Below are positions 16,938 through 20,130 of a DNA stretch of 20,130 nucleotides, piece after piece. The translations under genes and the position numbers were made by a program. The DNA comes from 2-02-FULL-66-22 sp964576535 (GTDB taxonomy: Bacteria; Methylomirabilota; Methylomirabilia; Methylomirabilales; 2-02-FULL-66-22): NCBI GenBank assembly GCA_964576535.1, contig CAZNWB010000059.1, positions 1-20,130 of the forward strand, read 5' to 3'. The notes under the pieces are model-generated. The model worked only from the letters and a program-made list of their open reading frames with translations. It had not been told where the DNA came from and made no database searches. The first letter of the stretch is position 1. The number at the start of each line of letters is the position of its first letter.

Positions 16938-17780
16938 ATGAAAAGGTTGAGCGGCAAGGTGGCGATGGTCACCGGTTGCGGTGGAGAGCGCGGGGTCGGT
17001 CGGGCCATCGCACGGCGCCTGGCAGCAGACGGGGCCGATTTGGTGCTGACCGACATCGCGCCGATCGGCACGCGGGTGGTTGCCACCAAGCCGGCGAGCG
17101 GGTGGGGCGGGCTGGACGCCGTCGCGATGGACGTGCGGGAAGCCGGCCAGCGGGCCATCACGGCGCTCCTGGATGTCCGGTCTGCCTCACAGATCGACGC
17201 CGCCATTGGCCAGGCCCTGCAGACGTTTGGACGCCTCGATATCCTGGTGAATAACGCGGCCGCACCGCCGGGTGCCGATCGGGTGCCCGTCGCGCAGCTC
17301 TCGGAGGACGCCTGGGACACCGTCCTGGACGTCAACCTGAAGGGGAGCTTTCTCTGCGCCAAGGCTGCGGCGACCGTGATGCTCCGTCAGAAGATCCGCG
17401 GCCGCATCATCAACATCGGCTCGGATAACAGCAAAGTCGGGCAGCCGAACCTGGCGGCGTACTGCGCCTCCAAATTCGGCCTCGTCGGCTTCACGCAGGC
17501 CCTCGCCATGGAGCTGGCGCCTGCGGGGATCAGCGTGAATACCATCTGCCCGGGACCGATGGACACGGAGCGGGTGGATTACTTCGGCCGGCGCGAGGAT
17601 GGGAGCTACGACGATGTCCGGCGGACTGAGCGCATCAGGCGGTTGGCGGCCGCGGTCCCCCTCGGTCGTCTGGCCACGCCCGGCGACGTTGCCGAGGTCG
17701 CCGCATTCCTCGCCTCGGATGCGGCAGAATACATCACCGGACAGGCGATCAACGTGGCCGGGGGGGCCATCCTGCACTGA
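16938..17780 (+). CDS. SDR family NAD(P)-dependent oxidoreductase
   Basis: This is a classical short-chain dehydrogenase of 280 aa. The nucleotide-binding loop is VTGCGGERGVGRAIA (11-25), a slightly expanded TGxxxGxG. Strand 2 ends with an acidic D39 (LVLTDIAP), which points to NAD. The NNAA motif is at 105-108, and the catalytic tetrad is N133, S162, Y175 and K179 (YCASK). An insert of about 25 residues after strand 2 (residues 41-66) is typical of the mycofactocin-type and sugar or alcohol SDR subgroups. The C-terminal GQAINVAGG is the family end motif. GAGGAGG precedes the ATG by about 6 nt. It converges on the catabolic operon on the minus strand (51 bp between stops) and may act in the same pathway. 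The substrate is unknown. Confidence 0.92.
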   Translation: MKRLSGKVAMVTGCGGERGVGRAIARRLAADGADLVLTDIAPIGTRVVATKPASGWGGLDAVAMDVREAGQRAITALLDVRSASQIDAAIGQALQTFGRLDILVNNAAAPPGADRVPVAQLSEDAWDTVLDVNLKGSFLCAKAAATVMLRQKIRGRIINIGSDNSKVGQPNLAAYCASKFGLVGFTQALAMELAPAGISVNTICPGPMDTERVDYFGRREDGSYDDVRRTERIRRLAAAVPLGRLATPGDVAEVAAFLASDAAEYITGQAINVAGGAILH

Positions 17781-17831
17781 CAGGCTTTCACCGTCTTGGG
17801 CGGAAGGCGTCCTCGAGTCAGACTCCGCGCG

Positions 17832-18941
17832 TCACTGGAGCTTTCCCCGTCCCAGGATTGGCCAGACTGCTTCCAGGCAGCCATTGCGCACCCCGTAGAG
17901 ATGATCGTGAAGGAAGACGGTCGAGTCTGAGTAGCCAGCCACGAATTCTACCTGATCTCCCACCCCGGGGGCGGATCGGGGTGCGGCCAGCTCGATGGTC
18001 GTGTGTTCCGCCGAAAGATTCAGACTCCTCACTTCACCCACGTCGAGGGGCTCGGGGAGGGCAGGGAACCGCGCCATCGCTTTCCAGCCGGCATCGCAGA
18101 TGATGCGGGTCGGGGTCGGGCGACTGATCGCGGTGGTCAGGATGCTGAGGGCGTACTCGTGCTGGACACCGTAGTCCCTTCGGTAGTGCACATCGCAAAA
18201 GATGCCTCCACCCGCCTGCACCTCCGTGACCCCCGGGAGCCTGGCCGTGATCCAGTAGGTCCCGGTTCCCCCGCAGCTTACGATCCCGACGGTTAGGCCG
18301 GCCGCCCGGCAGCGTTCGGCGCTGGTCGTGATGAGACCGACCGCCGCCTCGATCTTCTTTCGCTTCTCATCGGGGTCGGGGAGCTCTGCGAGCCGACCCC
18401 CCTCCCATGCCATGAGTCCTGCGAAATGCAGGCCCCGACAAGACGCAACCTGTTTGGCCAGGGTGACGACCGGTTCCCCCGGCTCCACGCCGGCCCGGTT
18501 CATGGCGATGTTCACCTCGACCACCACGCGGAGCCGGGTCTTCGCGGCCTGGGCACCGGCGTCGAGGGCCTTGACCTGCGCATCGCAATCCACGGCAACG
18601 ATGATGTCGGCGTGCCGGAGGAGATGGACCAGGCGTGTGATCTTGGCGTTTCCCACGATCTGATTCGCAATCATGATGTCCCGGATCCCCACCGCCGCCA
18701 TCACCTCGGCCTCGCCCAGTTTGGCGCAGGTGACACCGTGGGCTCCGGCCTGCAGCAGCTTGTGGGCGATGGCCGGGGTCTTGATGGCTTTCGTGTGGGG
18801 GCGCCAGCCGATCCCGGCCTCCGCGATGATCACCTGCCGCATCCTGGCAATATTCCGCTCCAGCTTGTCCAGGTCCACCAGCAGGACGGGAGTGTCCAGG
18901 TCCCGGAGGGGACGGCCAATCATGTTGGCTTGCGCGCTCAT
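17832..18941 (-). CDS. D-threonine aldolase-like PLP enzyme (fold type III, DSD1 family)
   Basis: The 369-aa product belongs to the alanine-racemase-fold D-threonine aldolase / D-serine dehydratase family, which uses PLP plus a divalent metal to act on D-3-hydroxy amino acids. The start region DTPVLLVDLDKLERNI and the PLP-lysine segment WRPHTKAIKT (K51) are visible. The C-terminal metal site is in TVFLHDHLYGVRNG (H345, H347). CGGTGTYW is the phosphate-binding loop. The ATG at 18941 was chosen because GGAG lies about 7 nt upstream and the conserved core follows; an in-frame start at 19004 adds 21 unconserved residues. It is the last gene of a minus-strand cluster, 46 bp after the amidohydrolase. 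Aldolase versus dehydratase activity cannot be told from sequence. Confidence 0.88.
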   Translation of the reverse strand: MSAQANMIGRPLRDLDTPVLLVDLDKLERNIARMRQVIIAEAGIGWRPHTKAIKTPAIAHKLLQAGAHGVTCAKLGEAEVMAAVGIRDIMIANQIVGNAKITRLVHLLRHADIIVAVDCDAQVKALDAGAQAAKTRLRVVVEVNIAMNRAGVEPGEPVVTLAKQVASCRGLHFAGLMAWEGGRLAELPDPDEKRKKIEAAVGLITTSAERCRAAGLTVGIVSCGGTGTYWITARLPGVTEVQAGGGIFCDVHYRRDYGVQHEYALSILTTAISRPTPTRIICDAGWKAMARFPALPEPLDVGEVRSLNLSAEHTTIELAAPRSAPGVGDQVEFVAGYSDSTVFLHDHLYGVRNGCLEAVWPILGRGKLQ

Positions 18942-18987
18942 GGGGAGACTCCTTCCACCATTCCGGTCGCCTTCCCGCTTTGCGGAA

Positions 18988-19821
18988 TCACGAATCGCCT
19001 GCAAAGGCGAAGAGCCGCGCCGGATTGTGCCAGAGGACTCGATCCCGATCGTCCGGATTGGGCAGCCATCGCGCCAGGCAGGTCAAAAGGTTGCCGTACT
19101 CAACCTGCTGCGACGTGTTGAGGAAAGGCCAGTCCGAGCCCCAGACGCAGCGGTCCAGACCGAAGGAGTTAACGACGGCCGCGACGAACGGCTCGACATC
19201 CGCGTGCGGGAAGGGCTGGCCCGAGGTGCGGAAGGGGGCCGACAGCTTCACGACGGCATCCATCTCGCGGCCAAGGGCGAGTACGGCCTGGAACCCCGGC
19301 TGATCAATGCCGCGCGATAGATCGGGTTCGCCAAGGTGATCAATGATGACCCTGGCACCGCTCTGTCGCAGGCTGCCGTCAACCCCGCACCACACATCGT
19401 CCGTGGCATAGACTTGCAGGAACCAGCCGAGATCTTTGACGCGAGCCAGGAACCGGCTGGCGCCCGGCCGCGAGAGGGCCTCCGGATCCCAGCGCATCAG
19501 GTTGAGCCGGATACCGACGATACCCCTGTCCTTCAACGCCCGCATCTCCTGGTCAGTCGCCTCCGCTGCGACCACCGCGATGCCTTTGAATCGCCCCTGG
19601 CTTCGCACCATTGCGTCGAGCATGCAGGAGTTGTCGTAGCCGTAGCAGCTCGGTTGAACCAGGACGGCATGGCTGATTCCGTGGGCTGCGAGGACTCGCC
19701 GGTAGGCATCGAAGTCTCCCGTCTCGTCAGCACGGGGTTTGTATCCTGGTCCGTCCGCATACGGGAATCTACTGGGTGCGATGACGTGGGCGTGGCAATC
19801 GACGCGACAGGTCGCGACCAT
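18988..19821 (-). CDS. LigI / sugar-lactonase-type amidohydrolase
   Basis: This is a TIM-barrel hydrolase of the amidohydrolase 2 superfamily (COG3618-like), 277 aa. It has the N-terminal HxH motif (VDCHAHV, H10 and H12), FKGIAVV, GIRLNLM, a conserved His in VIIDHLGEPD and the C-terminal Asp motif CVWGSDWPF. Characterised relatives hydrolyse lactones such as 2-pyrone-4,6-dicarboxylate or L-rhamnono- and L-fucono-lactones; the exact substrate is not predictable. The ATG at 19821 has GAGGGGGAGAGAG directly upstream; the in-frame ATG at 19842 is less likely. It lies between an ABC permease gene (54 bp upstream) and the D-threonine aldolase-like gene (46 bp downstream) on the same strand, suggesting one uptake and breakdown operon. 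Confidence 0.87.
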   Translation of the reverse strand: MVATCRVDCHAHVIAPSRFPYADGPGYKPRADETGDFDAYRRVLAAHGISHAVLVQPSCYGYDNSCMLDAMVRSQGRFKGIAVVAAEATDQEMRALKDRGIVGIRLNLMRWDPEALSRPGASRFLARVKDLGWFLQVYATDDVWCGVDGSLRQSGARVIIDHLGEPDLSRGIDQPGFQAVLALGREMDAVVKLSAPFRTSGQPFPHADVEPFVAAVVNSFGLDRCVWGSDWPFLNTSQQVEYGNLLTCLARWLPNPDDRDRVLWHNPARLFAFAGDS

Positions 19822-19875
19822 GCTCTCTCCCCCTCTGCACACACCTTCGCTCAGCGGAGCCCCGACCCGTCTCGC

Positions 19876-20130
19876 TCACTTCACTGCACCGGCGGTCATG
19901 CCTCGGATGAGCTGCTCGGAGAACAATACGTAAATCACGATGACCGGGATGATCGCGATCATCAGTCCGGTCGAGATCATCCCGATGTCCTGCATTTGAT
20001 CGCCCATAAACTTCATGATGCCGAGCGGCAGGGTCCGCTTCTCCTCGTCGGTGATCAGTACCACGGCAAAGAGAAACTCATTCCAGAGGTTGATGAAGTT
20101 CAGGATGACCGTCGTCGCGATCGCCGGCAC
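19876..20130 (-). CDS. Carbohydrate-type ABC transporter permease (C-terminal part, cut by window edge)
   Basis: The last 84 residues of a MalG-type inner-membrane permease are present; the 5' end lies beyond the window. The fragment starts at the end of the EAA-loop region (PAIATTVILNFINLWNEFLFAVVLI), followed by TLPLGIMKFMGDQ, a final transmembrane helix (TGLMIAIIPVIVIYVLF) and the family-typical ending QLIRGMTAGAVK. Such permeases import sugars, polyols or related small organics with a partner permease, an ATPase and a binding protein, all presumably upstream. The amidohydrolase and D-threonine aldolase-like genes follow closely, so the import substrate may be their substrate or a precursor. 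Confidence 0.92.
   Translation of the reverse strand: MPAIATTVILNFINLWNEFLFAVVLITDEEKRTLPLGIMKFMGDQMQDIGMISTGLMIAIIPVIVIYVLFSEQLIRGMTAGAVK

Overview
The window is about 20 kb of GC-rich bacterial chromosome, with strong G/C third-position bias and tightly packed genes on both strands. It carries no tRNA, rRNA, insertion sequence or CRISPR array that I can see. A 100-base run of N at 4344-4443, flanked by a 55-bp direct duplication, marks it as scaffolded draft or metagenome assembly. Two well-formed sigma-54 promoters, an orphan IscX, an orphan receiver protein and a HEAT-TPR family present in two copies fit a free-living Gram-negative-type environmental bacterium. The general flavour resembles soil or groundwater lineages such as Methylomirabilota/Rokubacteria or deltaproteobacteria-like groups. 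That placement is inference from gene style only.

Layout. Positions 1-2400 (+): a GC-rich hairpin, a sigma-70 promoter and terminator-like leader, the ribosome-associated GTPase gene typA/bipA, then iscX. Positions 2556-4102: a divergent pair, an AlgH/YqgE (UPF0301) protein (-) and a class I methyltransferase (+), both with export signals unusual for their families. Positions 4153-6082: a long imperfect hairpin, a secreted HEAT-TPR protein interrupted by the assembly gap (-), and metF (-). Positions 6155-9203: a possible gene remnant and aconitase acnA (-). Positions 9473-11117 (+): a sigma-54 promoter, a stand-alone receiver protein, a possible receiver remnant, and a cytoplasmic paralogue of the secreted HEAT-TPR protein. 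Positions 11176-13023: a 3-hydroxyacyl-CoA dehydrogenase family gene (+) converging on an exported metallo-beta-lactamase-fold hydrolase (-). Positions 13318-15008 (+): thiaminase II (tenA), a short scar resembling the 3' end of ggt, a second sigma-54 promoter, and a two-helix membrane protein with a HAMP domain but no output domain. Positions 15016-16632 (-): a gamma-glutamyltransferase. Positions 16938-17780 (+): an SDR dehydrogenase. Positions 17832-20130 (-): a probable operon of sugar-type ABC permease (cut by the window edge), LigI/lactonase-type amidohydrolase and D-threonine-aldolase-like PLP enzyme.

How it fits together. Much of the window is housekeeping or central metabolism: translation stress (typA), Fe-S assembly (iscX) with the Fe-S enzyme aconitase, one-carbon metabolism (metF), thiamin salvage (tenA) and glutathione-type gamma-glutamyl hydrolysis (ggt). 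The right end looks like a small-molecule uptake and catabolism module. The most unusual signal is regulatory. The orphan receiver gene and the HAMP membrane gene lie 4.7 kb apart, yet each has a -24/-12 promoter with perfect core spacing, nearly identical promoter-to-start distances (115 and 114 bp) and three collinear short upstream blocks. This suggests co-regulation by one unknown sigma-54 activator, and perhaps a functional partnership.
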